From an uncultured Lachnospiraceae bacterium (GTDB lineage Bacteria; Bacillota_A; Clostridia; Lachnospirales; Lachnospiraceae), in NCBI GenBank assembly GCA_905207905.1, contig CAJLNC010000001.1, positions 1 to 64,000 of the forward strand: 64,000 nucleotides of DNA, read 5' to 3'. This document shows positions 42,210 through 50,473 of the stretch, piece by piece (within the stretch, counting starts at the first letter, position 1; each line of letters opens with the position of its first letter). The notes beneath the pieces are model-generated. The model ran no database searches and was not told where the DNA came from. It was given only the letters and a program-made list of their open reading frames with translations. Both the position numbers and the translations under genes were made by a program.

Positions 42210-43499
42210 ATGAAAAGTCAGAATGCAGTAGAGATTAAGAATGTAAGTAAAGTATATAAATTGTTTGAGCGTCCTAAGGACCGGCTGAAAGAATCCCTGT
42301 CTTTTATCCACAAAAGCTATCATACCGACCACTTTGCTCTGGAGGGAGTGGATCTGGAGGTAAAGAAAGGGGAGGCGGTGGGCATCATCGGAACCAACGG
42401 TTCCGGGAAATCCACACTGTTAAAGATCATTACCGGGGTACTTCATCCTTCCGGCGGAAGTGTGGAGATCAATGGAAAGATCAGCGCTCTTCTGGAGCTG
42501 GGTGCTGGCTTTAACATGGAATATACGGGAATTGAAAATGTGTTTTTAAACGGTACCATGATGGGGTTTTCTGATGAGGAAATGGAGCAGAAACTGCCGG
42601 CCATCCTGGAATTTGCGGAGATTGGAGATTTTGTCCACCAGCCGGTGAAAACCTATTCCAGCGGCATGTTTGCCAGACTGGCCTTCGCGGTGGCTATCAA
42701 TGTGGAGCCGGATATCCTGATTGTGGATGAGGCTCTGAGCGTGGGGGATATTTTTTTCCAGGCCAAGTGTTATCGAAAATTTGATGAATTTAAAGAAGCC
42801 GGAAAGACGATTATCTTTGTGTCCCACGATATGGGGAGTGTGATCAAGTACTGTGACCGCGCGCTGCTTTTAAATAAGGGCAAGCCGGTGTTTGTGGGAA
42901 AGTGTTCCCAGGCAGTGGATATTTATAAGAAGATTCTGGCGAATCAGTATCATGAGGGGGATGAACCCGGAGGAGAAGAGCTGGCAGGGGCAGCAGGAGA
43001 AACGGCGCTGGAGGAAGGAAAACCCTGGAAGGAGCAGCTGATCGTCAATGCTCATTTGGTAGATTACGGTCAGAAGGAAGCAGAGATTGTGGATTTTGCG
43101 GTGATGGATCACAAAGGTATGGTAACCTCCTCTGTGGATAAGGGAAAGAGCTTTAAGATCAAGATGAAGGTGCAGTTCCACCAGGACATTGACCATCCTA
43201 TTTTTGCCTACACGATCAAGGACCGGAAGGGAACGGAGATCACGGGAACCAATACGGTGCTGGAGAACTGCAACCTGGAACGGGGGCAGAAAGGACAGGA
43301 GGTAGTAGTGTGCTTTGAACAGGAGATGCATCTTCAGAGCGGCCAGTATCTGCTGTCTTTGGGATGCACAGGTTATCAGCTGGATCAGCTGGTGATTTAC
43401 CACAGGATTTATGATGCCTGCTTCCTGGAAGTATTTTCCAACAAGGATACAGTGGGCTACTTTGATATGGATGCAGCGGTAAGTTATGAGAAGCTTTGA
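42210..43499 (+). CDS. wzt: Polysaccharide ABC exporter ATPase with Wzt-like C-terminal domain
   Basis: A 429-residue ATPase. The first 245 residues carry Walker A GTNGSGKST, signature YSSGMFARLAF, Walker B ILIVDEALSVGD and the switch HDMGS. After an acidic linker the last 150 residues form a beta-rich domain like the Wzt carbohydrate-binding domain, which in ABC-dependent O-antigen systems recognises the chemically capped end of the chain. The next gene encodes a likely capping enzyme, which fits this model. Confidence 0.93.
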   Translation: MKSQNAVEIKNVSKVYKLFERPKDRLKESLSFIHKSYHTDHFALEGVDLEVKKGEAVGIIGTNGSGKSTLLKIITGVLHPSGGSVEINGKISALLELGAGFNMEYTGIENVFLNGTMMGFSDEEMEQKLPAILEFAEIGDFVHQPVKTYSSGMFARLAFAVAINVEPDILIVDEALSVGDIFFQAKCYRKFDEFKEAGKTIIFVSHDMGSVIKYCDRALLLNKGKPVFVGKCSQAVDIYKKILANQYHEGDEPGGEELAGAAGETALEEGKPWKEQLIVNAHLVDYGQKEAEIVDFAVMDHKGMVTSSVDKGKSFKIKMKVQFHQDIDHPIFAYTIKDRKGTEITGTNTVLENCNLERGQKGQEVVVCFEQEMHLQSGQYLLSLGCTGYQLDQLVIYHRIYDACFLEVFSNKDTVGYFDMDAAVSYEKL

Positions 43500-43515
43500 A
43501 ATAAAGGAGCGGCAA

Positions 43516-45819
43516 ATGACAGAGAAAATCGGCAATGTTTCCCTGAAACTGGATTATTATGAGGGACAGGATCTTTACAGTGACGGAGCAGTGGAGGAGG
43601 AGCTTTTAGAGGCGGTGAAAACCCATAGTCCGGAGGAGTTTCCGGAGCTGATCCGCAAAAAGGGAAGCTGGCCCTTTTTATACCATCTTTCAGAGCAGAG
43701 AGCCAATATCATTGACTGGTATCCCATGAAAGAAGGCGCTTCCGTGCTGGAGGTGGGAGCCGGATGCGGCGCTATTACCGGAGCTTTGACCCGCCGGGGA
43801 GGCCGGGTGGTGGCCAATGATCTTTCCAAGCGCCGCAGCCTGATCAATGCCTGGAGAAACCGGGAGGCTCAGAATTTGGAGATTATGGTGGGCAATTTTA
43901 ACACGGTGGCAGATTCTCTGGAGGAAAAGTTTGACTATATTACTCTGATCGGAGTGTTTGAATATGCGGAGAGCTACATTCAGGAGCCGAATCCGGGGCG
44001 GGCGTTTCTGGAGAAGATTAATCGCCTGCTTAAGGAGGATGGAGAGATTCTCATTGCCATTGAGAATCGGCTGGGCCTGAAGTATTTTGCAGGCTGCATG
44101 GAGGATCATAGAGGGCGGGCCTTTGAGGGAATCGAAGGGTACCCGAATACTGCAGGCGTCCGCACTTACAGCAAAGGGGAGCTGGAACAGCTTCTGAAGA
44201 GCAGCGGATTTACAGACTATGAATTTTATTATCCCTACCCGGACTATAAGCTTCCAGTGTCCGTTTATTCGGATGAGCGTCAGCCGGGAAAAGGGGAATT
44301 ATTAAATAATATAAGGAATTTTGACGGAGACCGCTATGTGCTCTTTGACGAGGGAAAGGCCTTTGACAGCATGGTGGGAACCGGGGATTTCCCCACGTTT
44401 TCCAATTCTTTTTTTGTGAGCGTAAAGAAAAAGAAGGATGGGGGAGGGGGATGTTCCGGAGAACGGGAAAGGGCCGGTGTCTTGGAAACGGATCAGATTT
44501 CCTACGTTAAATTTTCCCGGGAAAGGAGTCTGGCTTTCCAGATCGCTACCCTGATGGCAAAGCGGCAGGGAAAATACATGGTGGTAAAGCGGGCGCTGCA
44601 TCCGTCCGGAAAGAGACATATTGCCAGACTGGAGGAAAATCAGAGGATTCTTGCCGGGCTGTATTCAAAAGAGCAGCTTGCGGTGTGTCCCTGCCGGATC
44701 AATGAAGCCGGGGAGGCAGAGTTTGTTTTCTGCCAGGGGAAAAATCTGGAGCAGGTGCTGGATGGACTGGTGAGAAAGAAGGATTTTGGAAACATCCGGA
44801 GGCTGGCAGAGTATCTCTATGAGATTTTGAAAACGGCCAAAGGTGTGGCCCCCTTTGCTTCCACAGCAGAGTTTGAACAGATGTTTGGGAAAGTGGAGCT
44901 TCCGGGAGAGCAGTTTGCGGCTCCCGTATCCAATCTGGATATGCTGTTTGCCAACCTGATTTGGTCCGGAGGGACAAAGAACGGCGAAAACGGGGGAGAG
45001 GGTGCAGAGCCTAAGCCAGGCTCCTCTTATGGGCAGCAGAAGGCAGAACTGACTCTGGTGGACTATGAGTGGGTATTTGATTTTATGATTCCCATTTCTT
45101 ATATTTATGCCAGAAGCATTCTCCTTCATGGAACTTTGCAGACGTTACCGAAAGAGCAGTTGGAGGAATTATACGGTATTGCAGGCATAAAGCCCAAGGA
45201 GGTGGCCCTCTATTATCAGATGGAGGTGCGCTTCCAGCAGTACGTTTCCGGGAAGGATGAGATTCATGTGCTGTCTAAGGTCTACCCCCTAATGCGTACC
45301 AGAAATTTTCTGCTGGAATACTGGAATACGGATCAGGTATATTTTCCGGTCCGGGTGCTGGGTATTTTAAAAGAGAATCCGGAAAAAGAAGAAGAATTGT
45401 ATTTTGGCCTGAATTATCTCCAGGAGGTTTGGGGGACGCTGAAGATTCGGGACACAGAGCGCTATCAGGCATTTGTGCTGTGCCCCGGGGATGCAGACTG
45501 TATTGTGCAGCTTCGGCAGCTTAGAGGAGACGGAGAGGACATTTCACTCTCCTCCCATAACGGGGAGCTGCAGCTGGGAGAGGATTATTATTTTCGGAAG
45601 GATCCCAGGATGATTGTGGAAAATAGGGACTATGAGACGCTGGAGTTTTCCTATTTCATGTATCACAGAAATGACGGGCTGATCTCTCAGGTGATGGATT
45701 TAAGAATCCTGGAGAAGGAACTGCGCAGACAGCTGGCTTTCAGCAGACAGAAGCCTCACCAGAAGGTGATTCGAAAGACCAGAGAACTGCTGAATAAGAA
45801 GAGGAATGAAGGACAATGA
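43516..45819 (+). CDS. Methyltransferase-kinase fusion, candidate glycan chain terminator (WbdD-like)
   Basis: A 767-residue two-enzyme fusion. Residues about 60-220 form a SAM methyltransferase (VLEVGAGCGAITGAL from 77). A kinase-like domain follows: a candidate ATP-binding lysine K358 in VVKRAL, a catalytic loop NLDMLFANLI with D475 and N480 spaced as in DxxxxN, and a metal-binding D516 in LVDYEW. The C-terminal 200 residues end in a basic helical tail. Methyltransferase plus kinase next to a Wzt with a binding domain is the arrangement of WbdD, which caps polymannose chains. ATG 43516 (AAGGAG, 6 bases) is preferred over the open frame from 43486. The stop overlaps the next start. Confidence 0.7.
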   Translation: MTEKIGNVSLKLDYYEGQDLYSDGAVEEELLEAVKTHSPEEFPELIRKKGSWPFLYHLSEQRANIIDWYPMKEGASVLEVGAGCGAITGALTRRGGRVVANDLSKRRSLINAWRNREAQNLEIMVGNFNTVADSLEEKFDYITLIGVFEYAESYIQEPNPGRAFLEKINRLLKEDGEILIAIENRLGLKYFAGCMEDHRGRAFEGIEGYPNTAGVRTYSKGELEQLLKSSGFTDYEFYYPYPDYKLPVSVYSDERQPGKGELLNNIRNFDGDRYVLFDEGKAFDSMVGTGDFPTFSNSFFVSVKKKKDGGGGCSGERERAGVLETDQISYVKFSRERSLAFQIATLMAKRQGKYMVVKRALHPSGKRHIARLEENQRILAGLYSKEQLAVCPCRINEAGEAEFVFCQGKNLEQVLDGLVRKKDFGNIRRLAEYLYEILKTAKGVAPFASTAEFEQMFGKVELPGEQFAAPVSNLDMLFANLIWSGGTKNGENGGEGAEPKPGSSYGQQKAELTLVDYEWVFDFMIPISYIYARSILLHGTLQTLPKEQLEELYGIAGIKPKEVALYYQMEVRFQQYVSGKDEIHVLSKVYPLMRTRNFLLEYWNTDQVYFPVRVLGILKENPEKEEELYFGLNYLQEVWGTLKIRDTERYQAFVLCPGDADCIVQLRQLRGDGEDISLSSHNGELQLGEDYYFRKDPRMIVENRDYETLEFSYFMYHRNDGLISQVMDLRILEKELRRQLAFSRQKPHQKVIRKTRELLNKKRNEGQ

Positions 45820-46790
45820 TGGATGTATCAATCGTGATACCTACAAAAAATGCGGGAAAACAGTTTGAGCAGGTGCTTCAGGCAGTATTTAACCAGAAAA
45901 CTTCCTATACCTATGAGGTGATCTGCGTGGATTCCGGTTCCAAGGACCAAACTGTGGAGCTAATCAGGAAATATCCCTGCCGCCTGTTCCAGATACCGGC
46001 CTCAGAATTTGGCCATGGAAAGACCAGAAATTACGGGGCCTCCAAGGGGACAGGCACCTATATTGTGTTTATCACCCAGGATGCCATGCCGGCTTCCGAT
46101 ACCTGGCTTCAGAATTTTATTGATGCCATGGAGATGGATCGGGATATTGCGGGAGGTTTTGGCATTCATTATCCATATCCTGGGTGCAATCTTCTGGATG
46201 TCCGGGATTTGGCCAGTCATTTTAAAGGCTTTGGAGAGGACAATACCATTTACTGGCTGGAGGATAAGGAGCGCTATGAGAGAGAGGAAGGATACCGCCA
46301 TTTTCTGGCTTTTTTCTCTGACAACAATTCCTGTCTCCGCAGATCCGTGTGGGAAAAATATCCTTATGAAAATGTGAATTTTGCGGAGGATCAGCTGTGG
46401 GCCAAGAAAATGATCGAGCTGGGGTATAAAAAGGTGTACTGTCCTTTTGCTCCGGTGTATCATTCCCACAATTACAAGGCGGCCACTTATTTTGCCAGGT
46501 ATTATGATGAGTACAAGGCGCTCTATGAGCTGCATCACTTTGAGATCGCAGACCACTGGAAGCGCCTGCCGGGGATGCTTTACCGGCAGGTGCGGGGAGA
46601 CTGCGCATATATTAAGCATCTGGATATGAAATTAAGCAAAAAAGTGTATTGGGCATTCTATTCCCTGTTCCGGAATTTCGGACGTTTTTACGGCGGATAT
46701 CTGGGGGGGAAGTACCATGGATACAGCGGGAAAAAGCAGCAGTTTTTGGATCGCCATATTTCCCAGCAGTACCGCCAGAAGAAAGGTTGA
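45816..46790 (+). CDS. Family 2 glycosyltransferase, rhamnosyltransferase-like
   Basis: A 324-residue GT-A enzyme. VSIVIPTKNAGKQF and VDSGSKDQT mark the nucleotide site; SEFGHGKTRNYGA and ITQDAMP are the variants common in dTDP-rhamnose-using enzymes, and NFAEDQLWAKK holds the catalytic acid region. The start overlaps the capping enzyme stop by four bases. A rhamnosyltransferase role is likely but not proven; the C-terminus is basic and membrane-associated in appearance. Confidence 0.87.
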   Translation: MMDVSIVIPTKNAGKQFEQVLQAVFNQKTSYTYEVICVDSGSKDQTVELIRKYPCRLFQIPASEFGHGKTRNYGASKGTGTYIVFITQDAMPASDTWLQNFIDAMEMDRDIAGGFGIHYPYPGCNLLDVRDLASHFKGFGEDNTIYWLEDKERYEREEGYRHFLAFFSDNNSCLRRSVWEKYPYENVNFAEDQLWAKKMIELGYKKVYCPFAPVYHSHNYKAATYFARYYDEYKALYELHHFEIADHWKRLPGMLYRQVRGDCAYIKHLDMKLSKKVYWAFYSLFRNFGRFYGGYLGGKYHGYSGKKQQFLDRHISQQYRQKKG

Positions 46791-46793
46791 ACT

Positions 46794-48014
46794 ATGGATA
46801 ACAGAGATTTAGTGGGAAGAATGAAACGGTATTACAAAAAAAATGGTTTAAAAAAAACGCTGAAGCGCTGCGTCACCAAGCCGGAGCCGCCCAAACAGCA
46901 GATCTTGGATTTCTGGAATTTTATCGTGGATACAAAGGAGATTCCTTTTTCCGCGGAGGAGGCAGAAGGATGCAGAGGCGGACAAAAGATCGTCAACTGG
47001 ATTGTGCCGGAGTTCGGTAAGGGTTCCGGAGGCCATATTAATATCTTCCGTTTTATTTCCGCGCTGGAGCGCAGAGGTATTCACAACCGGGTCTATGTGT
47101 ACCGGGCGGTGGAGTTGACGGATGACGAAAAGCTCCATACTCTGCTGCGGGAACATTTTTCTATTTTAGATCCCCGGGTGGAGAGCTGCTGTGATGCAGG
47201 AAAGGCAAAATTTGCTCACGCTACGGTGGCCACCTCCTGGATTACTGCCTATTTTGTGAAGAATTTTAACAATACCATCTCAAAGTTTTACTTTATTCAG
47301 GATTTTGAACCCTATTTTTATGCCAGAGGATCTGAGTACTCCTTTGCGGAAAATACTTACACCTTCGGATTTCGGGGCATTACTGCAGGAGACTGGCTGA
47401 AAAATCTGGTGGAGCGAGAGTATGGGATGAAGGCGGACAGCTTTGGATTTTCCTATGACCGGGATCTTTATCAGCCAAAGAAAAAGACGGAAGGCGGACA
47501 GAGGGTGTTTTTTTACGCACGGCCGGTAACACCAAGGCGGGACTGGGAGCTGGGACTTTTGGCGCTTAATGAGCTTTGCCGCAGGATGCCTCAGGTGGAG
47601 GTGGTGTTCGCAGGCTGGGATGTGAGCAGCTACGAGATTCCCTTTGCTCATAAAAATCTGGGAATCGTATCTTTGGAGAATCTTTCTGACCTGTATGCTC
47701 AGTGCGATCTGTGCCTGATCATCTCCAGCACCAATCTGTCTTTGCTTCCTCTGGAAGTGATGGGATCCGGCAGCGTGGCAGTATGCTCCAAGGGAGAGAA
47801 CAGCTCCTGGCTGGTAGATGAGGAAAATGCAGTGATGGTGGATTTTGAACCCAATCAGATTGCAGATACCATGGAATTTTATCTGACCCATCCAGAGGAG
47901 CTGGAGCGGATCCGTCAGAAGGGCATCGCTTTTGCAGAAGGGACTTCCTGGGAGCGGGAGGCAGATAAGGTTTATGAAGCTATATTGAAAGGAATCAGGG
48001 AAGATGAAGGCTAA
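46794..48014 (+). CDS. WsaF-like GT-B glycosyltransferase
   Basis: A 406-residue GT4-type enzyme. WIVPEFGKGSGGHINIFRF near residue 70 and YFIQDFEPYFYA near 165 are typical of the WsaF group (rhamnosyltransferase of the Geobacillus S-layer glycan), and the donor-binding region has LLPLEVMGSG near 320. The N-terminus is basic. It starts four bases after the preceding gene and overlaps the epimerase by 11 bases. Together with Wzm/Wzt and the methyltransferase this recalls S-layer glycan loci. Confidence 0.87.
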   Translation: MDNRDLVGRMKRYYKKNGLKKTLKRCVTKPEPPKQQILDFWNFIVDTKEIPFSAEEAEGCRGGQKIVNWIVPEFGKGSGGHINIFRFISALERRGIHNRVYVYRAVELTDDEKLHTLLREHFSILDPRVESCCDAGKAKFAHATVATSWITAYFVKNFNNTISKFYFIQDFEPYFYARGSEYSFAENTYTFGFRGITAGDWLKNLVEREYGMKADSFGFSYDRDLYQPKKKTEGGQRVFFYARPVTPRRDWELGLLALNELCRRMPQVEVVFAGWDVSSYEIPFAHKNLGIVSLENLSDLYAQCDLCLIISSTNLSLLPLEVMGSGSVAVCSKGENSSWLVDEENAVMVDFEPNQIADTMEFYLTHPEELERIRQKGIAFAEGTSWEREADKVYEAILKGIREDEG

Positions 48015-48930
48015 GAAGGTTCTGATTATCGGCGGAAACGGTTTTATCGGCATGAATTTGGCCAAAACTCTTGCAGAGAGGGGATGCCTTGTAACCAGTT
48101 TTGATCTGGCAAAGCCATCCTGGGAGCTGCCGGGTGTGGATTATATTGCCGGGGATTTCTTCGACACCCAGACGCTGGAGGGGATTCTAAAGGGCATGGA
48201 CGCGGTGGTTCACGCCATCAGCACCATCAATCCCAGCAATTCCAATGAGAAATACATGAGAGGTTATGAGGGGGATTTTCTCCAGTCTGTGCGTCTCTGT
48301 GAAATGGCAGTGCGTCATGGTGTGAAGCTGTTGTTTCTCTCCTCTGGGGGTACGGTGTACGGCAATCAGGAGCATCAGCCTATTACAGAGGCAGCCCCCA
48401 CCCATCCCATCAATCACTATGCGGCCTTGAAACTGTGCATTGAGAATGTGATTCGCACGTTTCATGCCCAGCAAAGCGGGGATATGGTGATTGCCCGGAT
48501 TTCCAATCCCTATGGTCCCGGTCAGGATTACCACAGAGGGGTCGGGTTTATTGATGCCGCCCTGAAAAAATCACTTACCGGGGAGGTTATGGAGATCTGG
48601 GGAGATGGAGAGACGATCCGGGATTACGTGGCCATTGAGGATGTGTGTCAGATGCTCTGTGCTCTTCTGGAGTATGAGGGACCGGAAGATGTGTTTAATA
48701 TCAGCTCCGGCCAGGGGGAGAGCCAGAATGATATTCTCCGATATTTGGAAGAGCTGGGAATTGATTTGAAGGTGGTATTTAAGCCCAGCCGGAATGTGGA
48801 TCTGAAAAAGACGGTGCTGGATAATTCCAGGATCCGCCAGATCTATACGAAGCCTCTGAAGCCTTTCAAGGAAGGAATTTTGGAGTATTATACCTGGCTG
48901 AGGGAACAGAAAAGGCAGAACGAAAAATAG
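48004..48930 (+). CDS. NAD-dependent sugar epimerase/dehydratase
   Basis: A 308-residue extended short-chain dehydrogenase: nucleotide motif GGNGFIGMNLA at the N-terminus, active-site YxxxK as YAALK, and RISNPYGPGQ of nucleotide-sugar epimerases. The likely substrate is a UDP-, GDP- or dTDP-sugar; the exact reaction cannot be read from these motifs. It should supply a donor for this locus. A 7-bp hairpin (AGACAGA/TCTGTCT) without a T-run follows the stop. Confidence 0.88.
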   Translation: MKAKKVLIIGGNGFIGMNLAKTLAERGCLVTSFDLAKPSWELPGVDYIAGDFFDTQTLEGILKGMDAVVHAISTINPSNSNEKYMRGYEGDFLQSVRLCEMAVRHGVKLLFLSSGGTVYGNQEHQPITEAAPTHPINHYAALKLCIENVIRTFHAQQSGDMVIARISNPYGPGQDYHRGVGFIDAALKKSLTGEVMEIWGDGETIRDYVAIEDVCQMLCALLEYEGPEDVFNISSGQGESQNDILRYLEELGIDLKVVFKPSRNVDLKKTVLDNSRIRQIYTKPLKPFKEGILEYYTWLREQKRQNEK

Positions 48931-48975
48931 AGGAAAGACAGAGGGGGGCAGGCAGTCTGTCTCTGGGGAGAAGTA

Positions 48976-50418
48976 ATGAAAAAAATACGGGAATTAAAAC
49001 AAGAAACCAAATTTGAACTGATCTTTTTGACGCTGGTGGGGATTTTTCTGTTTTCCTGGGCTCTGCTGCAGCCCAAGAATTTTTCGCCGGATGAAGCCAT
49101 GCGGTTCCAGGTAGTGGACTACATTTTTAAATACAACCGGCTGCCTCACGGGGGAGATCCGGAGGTGATGAATTATTCTTATGGCTTATCCTACGCCTTT
49201 TATCCGATGCTTACCTATATGGTATCCTATGTGTTTATGAAGATCGTCAGTATTTTTACCATGGATGCCCACGCATTGGTGGTGGCTGCCCGGATGGCGG
49301 AGGTGCTTTACGGTGTGGCAACGGCCTGGTTTACGTTAAAGATTGGCAGACGCTTTTTCAAGGGAGCCATGGAGAAAATGTTTCTCTGCCTGGTGGTGTT
49401 TCTTCCGGGGGCCTTTATCTTATTTACCTATGTAAACTGCGACAGTTTGGCTCTTTTGGCTACTGCCATGCTGATTTATTCCTGGATTCGGGGGCTGGAA
49501 GATCAGTGGAGTTTCAAATCCTGCGCCCTGGTGGGGGTGGGGGTGTCCGTCTGCGCCTTGTCTTACTATAATGCCTACGGCGTGATTCTGGCCACGGTGG
49601 TGGTCTTTACGTTGTCCATTCTTTTCTGTGAGGAAAAACGGTGGAATTTTAAAAAACTGATTACCAGAGGGCTGTTTATCACTGCCATTTTCCTGGCTCT
49701 GGCCGGCTGGTGGTATGTGAGAAACTATATGCTTTACGATGGGGACATTCTGGGTCTGAACATTACCACCGTCTATGCAGAGCAGTATGCGGCAGAGGGG
49801 ATGAAGCCCTCTCAGCGCATGACCCTTCAGGAGACCCCGGGCTTTGGCGTGCTGGATATGCTGTTTTTGCAGCCCCATAACCACCAGCATAACTGGATGC
49901 TTATGGTGTATTACAGCTTTCTGGGCGTTTTTGGCTATATGACTGTGTGGCCGCCGGAGTGGATTGGCAAAGCCTTTATGGTATTTTTCCTGGTGGGGCT
50001 GCTGGGGGTTCTGATGCAGGCACGCAAGCTGTTTGCAGTGCGGGAACAGCGTTTTACTCAGATAAAGATGATTGGTAATTCCAAACTGAAGGTGACCTGT
50101 ACCTATAAGCGGGATCGGTGGAGCAAAAGGGCAGTATTTCATGCAGGTATGCTGATTACCCTGATTCTTCCCAATCTTTTGAATATCTATAATTCTTATG
50201 CTCAGGACTATCAGCCTCAGGGGCGCTACAGCATGCCCATGCTGATTCCGCTGATGTACTTTATGACCCTTGGGATTCAGAAGATTACTGCCAGATTTGA
50301 CAGAAACGGGAAAGCGGTGAAGCTTGTAGGATATGGGATGTGTGCAGCCATGATTGCCTTCTGGCTGTACTGCTATCTGGTTTTGCTGCTGCCCAGATTT
50401 CTGAAGCTGGTGGGATAG
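48976..50418 (+). CDS. GT-C type membrane glycosyltransferase-like protein
   Basis: A 480-residue protein with about eleven TM helices and, after the first, an extracellular loop with an acidic motif (SPDEAMRFQ) where GT-C enzymes carry their catalytic Asp/Glu. GT-C enzymes use polyprenyl-phosphate sugars on the outer face, so this one may decorate the polymer after or during export. Start ATG 48976 has GGGGAG in front. Family assignment (GT39 or DUF2142-like) is tentative. Confidence 0.72.
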   Translation: MKKIRELKQETKFELIFLTLVGIFLFSWALLQPKNFSPDEAMRFQVVDYIFKYNRLPHGGDPEVMNYSYGLSYAFYPMLTYMVSYVFMKIVSIFTMDAHALVVAARMAEVLYGVATAWFTLKIGRRFFKGAMEKMFLCLVVFLPGAFILFTYVNCDSLALLATAMLIYSWIRGLEDQWSFKSCALVGVGVSVCALSYYNAYGVILATVVVFTLSILFCEEKRWNFKKLITRGLFITAIFLALAGWWYVRNYMLYDGDILGLNITTVYAEQYAAEGMKPSQRMTLQETPGFGVLDMLFLQPHNHQHNWMLMVYYSFLGVFGYMTVWPPEWIGKAFMVFFLVGLLGVLMQARKLFAVREQRFTQIKMIGNSKLKVTCTYKRDRWSKRAVFHAGMLITLILPNLLNIYNSYAQDYQPQGRYSMPMLIPLMYFMTLGIQKITARFDRNGKAVKLVGYGMCAAMIAFWLYCYLVLLLPRFLKLVG

Positions 50419-50473
50419 AAAGGCAGCTGACCGCCTTGATTTTGTATTCCAGGGATTTGTAAGAGGGAATTTT

